From contig NZ_MLAQ01000004.1 of NCBI RefSeq assembly GCF_002272895.1, positions 1 to 64,000 of the forward strand: a stretch of DNA of 64,000 nucleotides. Reading direction: 5' to 3'. Below the pieces are notes generated by a model. That model made no database searches and was not told the DNA's origin. It saw only the letters and a list, made by a program, of their open reading frames with translations. The DNA comes from Helicobacter sp. 12S02232-10. GTDB lineage: Bacteria > Campylobacterota > Campylobacteria > Campylobacterales > Helicobacteraceae. The position numbers and the translations under genes were made by a program. This document shows positions 43,307 to 51,584 of the stretch, in pieces (the stretch's first letter is position 1; each line of letters starts with the position of its first letter).

Positions 43307-44202
43307 TTGTGTTCTCCAAAAGTTTTTTTAATCCCTTGTTCTAAGGTGATTTGAGGATTCCAATTTGGTAATTTCTGAAATTTTTCAGATAATAAGCTTG
43401 AAATAGGCTCTTGTATTTCATTTTGTCTTGGGGGATTTGCTCCCCAAATAATGTTGAGTTTTTTGGCTAAGACATTTTCAAAAATGTTTGCCAATTCTTT
43501 CAAACTATAGCGTGGAAAATTTTCTAAAGTGTAGATAATGGAAGGATCGAAACTTTCCTTATTGGTGATATTTTGTATCAAAATATCAAAACCATTGATC
43601 ACATCATCGATATGACTGATGTCAATTTTTTGATTTCCTGCTGACATTGCTAAGGGTAGTTGATTTTGGATATTGTTTTGCCATAGATTGAAAATTTTAG
43701 GTCGAAAATCATTTATCCCGTAAGTATTGTAAAGCAACAGCTGCGAAAATTTTGTAGGCAGGCTTTGATTGTAAAAATTTATAATATCAAAAAATGCCTG
43801 TTTGCTTGCGTCATAGAGACTTGCTGGAGTGTATGTTGTTGTATTGGCAAATTGACTAAAGGTGAGTGTGTTGATAAAAAAATTCGGTGGGTTTATTTTG
43901 AGTGCTTCTAGGATTTGGGTGCCAAAGATGATATTTGATTCTAAAATCGCATCTAAATCTTCAATGCTATGATTGGATTTATAAAGGGTTGCCAAATGGA
44001 TGACGCCTTCAAAATTTTCACATTCAAATAATTTGATAAGATTTTCAATATTCCCATCATATCGGTGTATTTTACAATAATCTTGAATGGCTTTTTGATT
44101 GCTATGGGGACGCAATAGTGCTGTGATATTATATTTTTGATGTAGTTTTAGGACAAAATTTGTTCCCACAAAGCCTGTTGCCCCTGTTATTAAGAGTTTC
44201 AT
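43303..44202 (-). CDS. Short-chain sugar reductase/epimerase, CDP-abequose/paratose synthase-like
   Basis: A 299-residue extended SDR: LLITGATGFVGTNFVLKL at the N-terminus, the catalytic YDASK near residue 137, and NTYGINDFRPKIFNL near 165. The region FFINTLTFSQFANTTTYTPA resembles the CDP-4-keto-hexose reductases (RfbJ/RfbS type). An rfbF gene lies 5 kb away, which agrees with a CDP-sugar route, but no CDP-glucose 4,6-dehydratase is visible in the window. A UDP- or GDP-sugar epimerase cannot be excluded. Confidence 0.75.
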   Translation of the reverse strand: MKLLITGATGFVGTNFVLKLHQKYNITALLRPHSNQKAIQDYCKIHRYDGNIENLIKLFECENFEGVIHLATLYKSNHSIEDLDAILESNIIFGTQILEALKINPPNFFINTLTFSQFANTTTYTPASLYDASKQAFFDIINFYNQSLPTKFSQLLLYNTYGINDFRPKIFNLWQNNIQNQLPLAMSAGNQKIDISHIDDVINGFDILIQNITNKESFDPSIIYTLENFPRYSLKELANIFENVLAKKLNIIWGANPPRQNEIQEPISSLLSEKFQKLPNWNPQITLEQGIKKTFGEHK

Positions 44203-44206
44203 AAGT

Positions 44207-44374
44207 CTATACTTTGAAAATTTTCAAAAATTGTTGAAATATTTTAAAAATATTTGCAATTCTTTGCCATTCTAATTTTGTGGCAAAATAGAAAGACTTG
44301 AGCATACAATTATTTTGAAGATTAAAAAGTATGCTTACAAGAAAAGGTATGTTCTTTTTTATTATATATTGCAT
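44207..44374 (-). CDS. Possible 55-residue basic protein
   Basis: An ORF starting at 44374 with AAGGAAAAATA directly before the ATG fills the space between two sugar genes. Its product is basic and amphipathic (IIKKNIPFLVSILFNLQNN, then WQRIANIFKIFQQFLKIFKV), suggesting membrane contact. No family is recognised. The strong ribosome binding site supports it; lack of a known homologue leaves it uncertain. Confidence 0.4.
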   Translation of the reverse strand: MQYIIKKNIPFLVSILFNLQNNCMLKSFYFATKLEWQRIANIFKIFQQFLKIFKV

Positions 44375-44405
44375 TATTTTTCCTTATTTTAAAAATTTTT
44401 TTAAT

Positions 44406-45668
44406 TTAATCTAGTTCTATATATCTTAAATTATATATTTTTTTCTTTGGAAATTTAGGAATAGTTTTAAACACTTCCCAAGCTGTTGCAATGATAAAAA
44501 CTTCACCCCAAATAAGCATTTCTTCTAAATTTTCGCAATATTTGATTTCTAATTTGTAGGTGTTTTTAAATGCCTTATTTGCTAGAGGATCATAGGCGCT
44601 TATATTTTTGAATCCATTTTGAAGAAGTTTTTGAATCAAAATGAATGATTTACTTTCTCTGACATCATCGCTATTTGGTTTAAAACTGAGTCCCAGCACC
44701 CCTATTTTGGAATTTTTGGGAACTTCATTGCAGATTTTTGAAAGATGAAAATCCAAGATCTCTTCATTAACACGGATAATGTTTTGTAAGATTTTTGTTT
44801 CATATCCCTTATCTTTTGATTTTTTACATATTGCAAGCGTGTCTTTAGGCAAACAATACCCTCCAAAGCCCATTCCAGGATATATATAGCTTGTAATACT
44901 AGCAGGATTTCCACTGAAGCGTTTATCAAAATGGAGCGTTTTAAATGCTTCAGGTATGTTTATATTTCCAATCGTTTCTGCAACCATACTCATTTCATTA
45001 GCATAGCTGATCATCATAGAAAGGGTTGTATTGCTTAAATATTTAATGAATTCGGCCGTATTGAGATTGGTAAATATTATTTTTGTATTAAAAGGTTCAT
45101 AAAGCCTCTCAAGAGCATTTAGATTTTTTGCATCTTGCGTGCCAATCACTACTCTGTCTGGATTCATAAAATCGTTGTAGGCAAAACCTTCGCGTAAAAA
45201 TTCAGGGTTGTTTGCCAAAATAAAATCTTGATTATTTTTTAGCTTTAGATTTTCTAAAAAAGGGATGAAAATTTCGCTTGAAGTTGATGGAGGAACGGTA
45301 GATTTAATAACTAGAATCGGTTTGTTGGAAGTTTTGTTTTTGTTTTGAGCAAAAACCCTTAGAGCCTTGAGGATATGGCTAAGATCGGCTTCTCCATCTT
45401 CCCCCATTGGGGTGCCGATGCAATAAAAAATAATTTCTGCATCTTGAAGTGCTTGGATAACGTCGTTTGTAATAAAAAGTTTTTCATTTAAAACTTCTTT
45501 GAGAGCTTCTTCTAAATTTTCTTCAAAAAAAGGCACTTGAGCATTTTGAAGCATTTGGTATTTTAAATCATCTATTTCGCAACCTCTAACATTAAAGCCT
45601 TTTTTGGCAAATCCTACAGCTGTTGTAAGACCTACAAAACCAAGTCCAAAAACTGTTATTTTCATCAT
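44406..45668 (-). CDS. UDP-glucose/GDP-mannose dehydrogenase family protein
   Basis: A 420-residue nucleotide-sugar dehydrogenase: ITVFGLGFVGLTTAVGFAKK at the start, YCIGTPMGEDGEADLSHI near residue 85 and the catalytic cysteine in GMGFGGYCLPKDTLAI near 268. Length and motifs fit a UDP-glucose 6-dehydrogenase that makes UDP-glucuronate. The decarboxylase-like enzyme encoded directly upstream would use that product, which supports the assignment. The ATGATG start overlaps the upstream stop. Confidence 0.85.
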   Translation of the reverse strand: MMKITVFGLGFVGLTTAVGFAKKGFNVRGCEIDDLKYQMLQNAQVPFFEENLEEALKEVLNEKLFITNDVIQALQDAEIIFYCIGTPMGEDGEADLSHILKALRVFAQNKNKTSNKPILVIKSTVPPSTSSEIFIPFLENLKLKNNQDFILANNPEFLREGFAYNDFMNPDRVVIGTQDAKNLNALERLYEPFNTKIIFTNLNTAEFIKYLSNTTLSMMISYANEMSMVAETIGNINIPEAFKTLHFDKRFSGNPASITSYIYPGMGFGGYCLPKDTLAICKKSKDKGYETKILQNIIRVNEEILDFHLSKICNEVPKNSKIGVLGLSFKPNSDDVRESKSFILIQKLLQNGFKNISAYDPLANKAFKNTYKLEIKYCENLEEMLIWGEVFIIATAWEVFKTIPKFPKKKIYNLRYIELD

Positions 45669-46756
45669 TTTTCCTCTTTTTCTAGGATTAAGAATTTTAA
45701 AAATCTTTCTACCCCTTCTTCAACTAAGATCTTAGGTTCATAGGAGAGGAGTTCTTTTGCTTTTTTTATAATAGGAGATCGGCGATTGGGGTTATGGGTG
45801 AGGTATTCCTTATCGCTTGGCGTTTCAAAAATGATGTTTTGATTATAATTCAATAGTTTTTCGCCGGCATTTTTGTAGATCAGAGCAAGTTCCTTGATTG
45901 ATATTTCTGGAGTATCTGTGCCGATATTAAAATAGTCAAATTTTTGATAAGCAAGTGTTTTTATATATCCGCTAAGTGCATCGGATATATAGCAAAAAGT
46001 TCTTTTGGGACTTCCATCGCTTAAAATTTCAATATTTTTATTTTGCAAGATTGCTTTAGCAAAATCTGCAGGTACTCTTTTGTCTTCAGGATTCATACCT
46101 GGACCATAGTTATTAAAAGGACGAGCAATGGTAATTGGCATACTATATTTTTGTGCAAACAAATAGCATAAAGTTTCTCCAAAGCGTTTGGATTCATCAT
46201 AACAAGCACGTGGGCCGATACAAGCAACATTGCCTCTGTAATCTTCGTCTGTAGGGATTTGGTCTGGACTTGGGTCGCCATAAATTTCTGAGCTTGAGAA
46301 AAATAAAAGTCCCTTAATGGGCTTGTCTTTGTAAAATTCCAATAGATTTCTAAGTCCCCAAATATTAGCATCTAGTGTTTCTATAGGATATTGTCGATAA
46401 AAAACGGGCGAGGCAATGCTTGCTAGATGGATAATGAGGTTCGCCTGTTTTGAATTTTCCAAGCTTTCGATTTTGTCTTTGATAATGTCGAATTTATTAA
46501 CTTTTATCAGGGCAGGATATTGGATTTTTAAATCATTGAGCCATTTTGGAGTGCGAAGCATAAAGTTATCTAGAGCAATGACGTTGGAAATTTTTAATTC
46601 TTGGTGAAAATAAGCAAAGAAATGCATAAAATAGAACCCTAAAAAACCTGCACATCCTGTGATCAAGATTGTTGATTCTGAAAAAATGTCTCTTTGTTCT
46701 TTTGAAAGCGAGTTAAGGATGGAATGTAAATCTTCTTTAAGAATAGGGTTAAGCAT
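45665..46756 (-). CDS. NAD-dependent epimerase/dehydratase (UDP-glucuronate decarboxylase-like)
   Basis: About 363 residues from the ATG at 46756, which has an excellent GGAGG seven bases upstream; the longer frame above is not supported. ILITGCAGFLGFYFMHFFAY is the NAD motif, SSSEIYGDPSPDQIPTDED and the catalytic YDESKRFGE follow, then PFNNYGPGMNP. These are close to UXS-type decarboxylases and related dehydratases. Paired with the dehydrogenase gene it could give UDP-xylose or a 4-keto-pentose. The 170 bases upstream contain no convincing gene. Confidence 0.78.
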   Translation of the reverse strand: MLNPILKEDLHSILNSLSKEQRDIFSESTILITGCAGFLGFYFMHFFAYFHQELKISNVIALDNFMLRTPKWLNDLKIQYPALIKVNKFDIIKDKIESLENSKQANLIIHLASIASPVFYRQYPIETLDANIWGLRNLLEFYKDKPIKGLLFFSSSEIYGDPSPDQIPTDEDYRGNVACIGPRACYDESKRFGETLCYLFAQKYSMPITIARPFNNYGPGMNPEDKRVPADFAKAILQNKNIEILSDGSPKRTFCYISDALSGYIKTLAYQKFDYFNIGTDTPEISIKELALIYKNAGEKLLNYNQNIIFETPSDKEYLTHNPNRRSPIIKKAKELLSYEPKILVEEGVERFLKFLILEKEEK

Positions 46757-46926
46757 AAGAAACCTCCAAAATAGAATATAAATACTTTGAACTTGCAGTT
46801 TGTGAAAGTTTTGCAGTATTTTGATTGTGCGGCAGAAAGAGAGAATTCGAAACCAAATAAAATAGAAATTTGTAGTCAAAAATGTTTGACTGGAGCTTGT
46901 CTTGATTCAAAATGTTCCTTAGATTT

Positions 46927-48051
46927 TTAGTCAAAATATTTAATATTATAGAACTTGCCCACTAAATTTTCTTTTAAACGGATGGGTGAGGTGTCTATAT
47001 TGTATTGTGAAATAAAATCTTCAAGCTCTTCTTTTACTCCTTCTATCCCAGAATTTACAAAAACTGCTTCACAAAATTGCTTGATAAGATAGTTTTTGTA
47101 AATCGAATTTATCTTGGCGTTTTTGTTAATATTGAGGCAATAGATAATGAAAGTCCCAATAATTGTTTTTTTGGAAAAAGATTCATTGATGTCGTAGCGA
47201 TATTTATGGGAGATATAATCAACCAAATAAACATCTGAATGGAGTGCGCAACGTATATGAAAAAGCCAATCGTCAGAGGGGTAAAAATTTTGATTGTAAC
47301 CACCCATTTTTATACATAATTCTTTGTTGTGTAAAAGACACGATGGATAGATAGAATTATTTATAATGATTTCATTGGCATTTTTCTTGCTGATATGTTT
47401 AGGAAAGATGCCAAAAAATAAAAATTTCAGCATTTTTTTTAGAATTTTTTTACAGTACCAAAATAAAGTTTTTGGTACCGGAGCAATATGTTTGTATTTG
47501 AGTTCAGCTTGATTTGTATAAAAATTGAGAGCTTTTCCTGAAATAAGGGCAGTATTTTGATTTATTTGTCGGATGTAGCCTTCCATTTTGACAATGTAAT
47601 CATCCATTAGAATATCGTCATCGTGAAGTATGCAAACCCATTTTCCTTTGGCGAGGCTGAGACAGCGATTCCAATTACCAAAAAGTCCTAGATTTTGTTT
47701 ATTTCTATAATAAGTAAGCTTACCTCTGTAGTCCTGAAGAATTTCTTCTAGTTTGCTTGAGGCGTAGAAGTCGTCCGTATTTTCTACAACGATAATTTCA
47801 TACCCCCCCCCCCATCCCATTGGTATATTTTGAGAAATAGCTGATTTGAGTGCTTCAATCAGTGTATCAATGCGCTTATAAGTAGGAATTGCAATTGTGA
47901 TGAGAGGATTTTGATGATCGTTTTGTTCAAAAATTTTTACAGATTCGATATGATTTGTGTCATTAAAGTTGGGTTGGCATTTCAGAAATGACTCTGCATT
48001 AAATGCGGGTGAGTAAAATTGCTTATATTCTGGATAAGCTTGGGTTTTCAT
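46927..48051 (-). CDS. Family 2 glycosyltransferase, phase variable
   Basis: A 374-residue GT2 enzyme: LITIAIPTYKRIDTLIEALK near residue 49, EIIVVENTDD near 83, NLGLFGNWNRCLSLAKGKWV near 117 and the metal-binding HDDD near 140. A C11 tract at 47803 codes GWGGGY, in the loop just before the VVENTDD strand. The present length is in frame; any single-base change removes the active site. Donor unknown. Confidence 0.88.
   Translation of the reverse strand: MKTQAYPEYKQFYSPAFNAESFLKCQPNFNDTNHIESVKIFEQNDHQNPLITIAIPTYKRIDTLIEALKSAISQNIPMGWGGGYEIIVVENTDDFYASSKLEEILQDYRGKLTYYRNKQNLGLFGNWNRCLSLAKGKWVCILHDDDILMDDYIVKMEGYIRQINQNTALISGKALNFYTNQAELKYKHIAPVPKTLFWYCKKILKKMLKFLFFGIFPKHISKKNANEIIINNSIYPSCLLHNKELCIKMGGYNQNFYPSDDWLFHIRCALHSDVYLVDYISHKYRYDINESFSKKTIIGTFIIYCLNINKNAKINSIYKNYLIKQFCEAVFVNSGIEGVKEELEDFISQYNIDTSPIRLKENLVGKFYNIKYFD
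47803..47813. repeat. Poly-C tract (C11), GT2 on/off switch
   Basis: Eleven C near codon 80 of the GT2 gene, between its first two conserved strands. In frame. Confidence 0.92.
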
Positions 48052-48111
48052 TTGTTTCCTTAAATATATTGCCCTAGGGCGAAATGTATTTTGATTATAT
48101 AAAATATTAGC

Positions 48112-49314
48112 TTAATTGATGCGCTCAACTTGATATTCTTGAAATTTTTTGTGCAAGTAATCTGGGTTTAAATACAAATTGCTTCTGCTCCATATATTTT
48201 CCCCGATTTGATCTTGAACGTCACAGACTATGGGGAGATATTGAATATTTTCGAATACACTTGGTATAAATAGTTGAAATTCAGACATTTCATAAGGTCT
48301 GAGAGCAATTATTTTTGCATTGGGCTTTTCCATAAAACAGCCATTTACAGCACTTGTCCCATCTACGCTGAGAGTAATTTCTGCATTCATCATAATATTT
48401 ATTTTTTCTTTAAGGTTAAAATCTTCCATATATATACGTGTAAAGCCATATTCTTTATGGAGGATTTCATAAATTTCTTCTTCATTATTTAAATACCTAT
48501 AAGCGGATTTCTTCCTACTGATATAGATACGTGTCCCAAGATTTTTAAAATCTTTCTCATAAAAATAATTTTGAAGTTTTTTGATAGCGGGCAGGACATA
48601 AGTTGGATTGCATCTTGGAGAGGTGCAGGCATAAAGATGGTTTGCTTGAGAGATTTTATAATCAAGATAAATGACTTTATCTTGAGGGATTTGCAACATT
48701 TTGAAAATATCTTGGATATACCAGTGATGATATTTTGCATATCCTCTATATTTTGGAGGTGCAATGATATAAAAATCTTCAATTCCTTGTTTTTTAAAAT
48801 GCTCCAAAAGAATTAAAAGTCTTGGGTAGGCTTCAAATAAAAAATGATACATATTCGAAAACCACGGACAAAAGCAAAGAATTTTTGGGATTTTTGGGTC
48901 AAGAAGTTTTTTGTTTTGTCTTAAAAAATACAAGTGTTTAACATAATTCTTTATATCTTGATAAGTCTTTAGATTGAATAATGAAAGATTTTTAATATAG
49001 TCATATTGGGTTTGAGGGTATGTATTAGTGGGATCGTAGCAATCAAGGGTTTCATAGATAGTTTGACCATTTTTAAAAACAGCACATTGCTCAATGAGTT
49101 CAACTTGGTCAAGTTGGAGAATTTGAATTTCATCAAGCGGCACATTGAGAGGATCATTTGTTTGCCCCCCCCCCCATCTGTCTGTTTTACTTGTGCGCAA
49201 ACCATATTTTGTCATATCTGCAATGCTATAGGGCTTGTTTGGATCTGTAATGGAGCGATATTCAAGGGAGTTTTTAGGTATCAGATTACTGATCTTGAGT
49301 TGTAGATAATTCAT
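48112..49314 (-). CDS. GT61-type glycosyltransferase (DUF563-like), phase variable
   Basis: A 400-residue protein with the GT61 pattern: FCPWFSNMYHFLFEAYPRLL near residue 148, RIYISRKKSAYRYLNNEEEI near 263, and the C-terminal VDGTSAVNGCFMEKPNAKII near 319. Members of this family transfer pentoses or hexoses; nearby xylose-type precursor genes would fit a pentose donor, as inference. A C11 tract at 49165 lies near codon 49 (DRWGGGQTND) and is in frame. The gene has its own -10 box. Confidence 0.8.
   Translation of the reverse strand: MNYLQLKISNLIPKNSLEYRSITDPNKPYSIADMTKYGLRTSKTDRWGGGQTNDPLNVPLDEIQILQLDQVELIEQCAVFKNGQTIYETLDCYDPTNTYPQTQYDYIKNLSLFNLKTYQDIKNYVKHLYFLRQNKKLLDPKIPKILCFCPWFSNMYHFLFEAYPRLLILLEHFKKQGIEDFYIIAPPKYRGYAKYHHWYIQDIFKMLQIPQDKVIYLDYKISQANHLYACTSPRCNPTYVLPAIKKLQNYFYEKDFKNLGTRIYISRKKSAYRYLNNEEEIYEILHKEYGFTRIYMEDFNLKEKINIMMNAEITLSVDGTSAVNGCFMEKPNAKIIALRPYEMSEFQLFIPSVFENIQYLPIVCDVQDQIGENIWSRSNLYLNPDYLHKKFQEYQVERIN
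49165..49175. repeat. Poly-C tract (C11), GT61 on/off switch
   Basis: Eleven C near codon 49 of the GT61-type gene. In frame. Confidence 0.92.
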
Positions 49315-49356
49315 TCTTGCTTTCTTTGATGGGTATTTTGGTAATTTAATGAAATC

Positions 49357-49362
49357 ATTATA
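49357..49362 (-). promoter_or_regulatory. -10 box in the divergent region, for the GT61-type gene
   Basis: TATAAT on the minus strand, 43 bases before the GT61 start, in the only divergent intergenic region of the glycan locus (49315-49431). No good -35 is seen, normal for this phylum. A weaker GATAAAAT near 49379-49386 could serve rfbF on the other strand. Confidence 0.45.
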
Positions 49363-49431
49363 GTGTAAAACAAGAATAGTTTCGATAAAATCTCTGCAAA
49401 ATGTATCAATAAGAAAAAAAGGTGCAATGCA

Positions 49432-50226
49432 ATGAAGGTTTTGATTTTGGCAGGTGGGTATGGTACGCGGTTATCTGAAGAAACTGAGGTTAAGCCAAAA
49501 CCTATGGTTGAAATTGGAGGAAAACCTATTTTATGGCACATTATGAAGATTTACAGCTATTATGGTTATAATGAGTTCATTGTATTGACAGGCTATAAAT
49601 CCCATATTATCAAAGAATATTTTATTAATTATTATACCCGTTACAGCGATATTACCATTGATATGGCAGATAATTCTATGCAGATACACACGATGCGTCA
49701 CGAGCCTTGGAAAGTCACTATGCTTTATACGGGGCAAGATACGATGACAGGAGGCAGGATTTTACAAGCCAGACCTTATGTGCAGAATGAAACTTTTATG
49801 CTGACTTATGGCGATGGATTGAGTGATGTGGATATTCCTGCACTCATTAAATTTCACAAATCCCATAAAAAGGCAATGACTATGACTTCTGTGTTGCCTG
49901 ATGGTAAGTTTGGTGCGCTTGATATCCAAGAGAGTGATGGACGCATCAAAAGTTTTACTGAAAAACCTAAGGGTGATAAAAGCTTGCATAATGCTGGTTG
50001 GATAAATGGAGGATTTTTTGTATGCGAGCCAAAAATTTTTGATTATATTCAACAGGATGAGAGTTGCGTATTTGAGCAAGCTCCTTTAAGGGGACTTGCT
50101 CAAAGTGGAGAACTATATAGTTATAAGCATTATGGATTTTGGAAATGTATGGATACTTTGCGTGATAAAATGGAGATGACAAAGATGTGGCAAAGTGGAA
50201 ATGCGCCTTGGGCACTATGGCTTTAA
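49432..50226 (+). CDS. rfbF: Glucose-1-phosphate cytidylyltransferase
   Basis: A 264-residue enzyme that makes CDP-glucose from CTP and glucose 1-phosphate, the first step to CDP-dideoxyhexoses. VLILAGGYGTRLSEETEVKP at the start, KPMVEIGGKPILWHIMKIY, and LTYGDGLSDVDI near residue 124 are family-specific. It is the only plus-strand gene of the window, placed between two minus-strand blocks. The usual partners (CDP-glucose 4,6-dehydratase, the 3-dehydratase) are absent from the window. AAAGG lies about 10 bases before the ATG. Its stop is 8 bases from the convergent ligase stop. Confidence 0.93.
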   Translation: MKVLILAGGYGTRLSEETEVKPKPMVEIGGKPILWHIMKIYSYYGYNEFIVLTGYKSHIIKEYFINYYTRYSDITIDMADNSMQIHTMRHEPWKVTMLYTGQDTMTGGRILQARPYVQNETFMLTYGDGLSDVDIPALIKFHKSHKKAMTMTSVLPDGKFGALDIQESDGRIKSFTEKPKGDKSLHNAGWINGGFFVCEPKIFDYIQQDESCVFEQAPLRGLAQSGELYSYKHYGFWKCMDTLRDKMEMTKMWQSGNAPWALWL

Positions 50227-50234
50227 AATAATTG

Positions 50235-51584
50235 CTATCTCCTCATTTTTTTGAATCGCGTACTCACGTTTAAATTTTGTGTGACGATGATTTTTGTAGG
50301 GATTTTATAGTTTTCTAATCGATTTTTACAAAATTCACGGATAAGCTTTTTTAATCCTATTTTGTCTTTAGGGTCTAAAATCTTTTCATCTAACACGACT
50401 TTTAAACTCACGCTTTGTCCTGTGATGGGATTGGCTTCTCCATAGGCAAGGCAGTCTTTGATGCCCTTTAACTCCCCGATAGTGTTTTCAACCTCTTGGG
50501 GTAATACTTTTTGTCCGCCTACATTGATGATTTCTTTGGTGCGACCGATAATCTTAATAAATTCTTCTCCATCTTCACTGATGGTTTCTACTAGATCTCC
50601 CGTCTTAAACCAACCTTCTTCAAAAGTATCTTCATAAGTTTCCAAATAGCCTAATGTTTGAGTCTTGGACTTTAGCCATAATTCATTATTGATGATTTTA
50701 TATTGTGTGTGGGCGGGATCTAATCGGATAAAACCTGAAGCAGTTTTTGCATTTTTAGTCTTAATGGCGTTTGTTTCGCTTGTCCCGAAGCTTTGCTTGA
50801 ATTTTACCCATTGCAGAGTATTTTTTAAATCTTTTAACAATTGAGGGGGCATCATTTCAGAACCATAAATAATGAGTTTTAATGAGGTCAGATCAAATGT
50901 GTCTGTAATTTGGGCAAGCAAAAGCAGACGTAAAAAAGTTGGCGAAGAGGGGAGAATTTCTACGCGATATTTTTGAATGATTTCACCCACGCTTTGGGGT
51001 GTCCTGAATTCGGGAACACATAATATCCCTGAAGTGCTAAATTGACTTAGGAGCACATCAATCCCAGCAATATGATCAAATAAAAATACTCCTGCGACGT
51101 TAGTAGGGTTGAAAGTTTTTTGAGCATAAAAATCAAGCATTAAATCCAGATTGTGAAGAATGCTTTTGGGTTTGCCCGTGCTTGCAGAACTCAAAATAAT
51201 CAATCCACTTGCATTTTTTTGGATGAGTTGTTTGATGAGGGGGTGGTTTTGGGGGCAAGTGAGGTTTTTTTTAATAGGTAAAACTTGATTTTTTTCAATC
51301 AAAAATTGCGCCCAAAGATGTTCAATCAGGTGAGTAGGGGGTTTTAAATTTATAGGTGTGATGATGCATTTTTTGATGCATAATGCAAGAAAGGTTGCTA
51401 TGGTTTCAAAGCTGTAGTCTCCCACTAGAGAAACAGCACTTTGATCAGGAATTTTTAGAGACAATAAGAGTTCAGATATTTTTTCATTTAAATCTCCATA
51501 AGTGTATTTTTGGTCTTTATGGATCAGGGCAATGCGGTTTTTATAGGTTTGGAATCTTTCAAAAAAAGTATGCCTTAAGAACAT
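50235..51584 (-). CDS. AMP-dependent acyl ligase 2 (ANL superfamily)
   Basis: A 449-residue adenylate-forming enzyme: YTYGDLNEKISELLLS near residue 28, the nucleotide loop LIILSSASTGKPKSILHNL near 132, FGTSETNAI near 271 and the hinge/lysine region FKTGDLVETISEDGEEFIKI near 330. The usual loop SGSTG is SASTG here. It probably activates a short carboxylic acid as AMP ester and loads it on CoA or on one of the carrier proteins encoded nearby. Its last 75 codons are almost identical to those of the next gene. The start lies inside the 3' end of ligase 1, so its translation probably depends on the poly-G tract there. Confidence 0.83.
   Translation of the reverse strand: MFLRHTFFERFQTYKNRIALIHKDQKYTYGDLNEKISELLLSLKIPDQSAVSLVGDYSFETIATFLALCIKKCIITPINLKPPTHLIEHLWAQFLIEKNQVLPIKKNLTCPQNHPLIKQLIQKNASGLIILSSASTGKPKSILHNLDLMLDFYAQKTFNPTNVAGVFLFDHIAGIDVLLSQFSTSGILCVPEFRTPQSVGEIIQKYRVEILPSSPTFLRLLLLAQITDTFDLTSLKLIIYGSEMMPPQLLKDLKNTLQWVKFKQSFGTSETNAIKTKNAKTASGFIRLDPAHTQYKIINNELWLKSKTQTLGYLETYEDTFEEGWFKTGDLVETISEDGEEFIKIIGRTKEIINVGGQKVLPQEVENTIGELKGIKDCLAYGEANPITGQSVSLKVVLDEKILDPKDKIGLKKLIREFCKNRLENYKIPTKIIVTQNLNVSTRFKKMRR
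50241..50465. repeat. 225-bp direct repeat, copy in ligase 2
   Basis: Identical to 51653-51877 at all but one position I could find (GCGTACTC against GCGCACTC). It covers the C-terminal coding part; outside it the two ligase genes diverge. Confidence 0.9.

Noticed and set aside
46749-46934. 61-codon minus-strand ORF before the decarboxylase-like gene
   Set aside because: It overlaps the start and strong ribosome binding site of the real gene, and its composition is that of AT-rich non-coding DNA.
49762-50215. Minus-strand ORFs of 105 and 82 codons opposite rfbF
   Set aside because: They are complements of the well-conserved rfbF coding sequence and show no protein family features.
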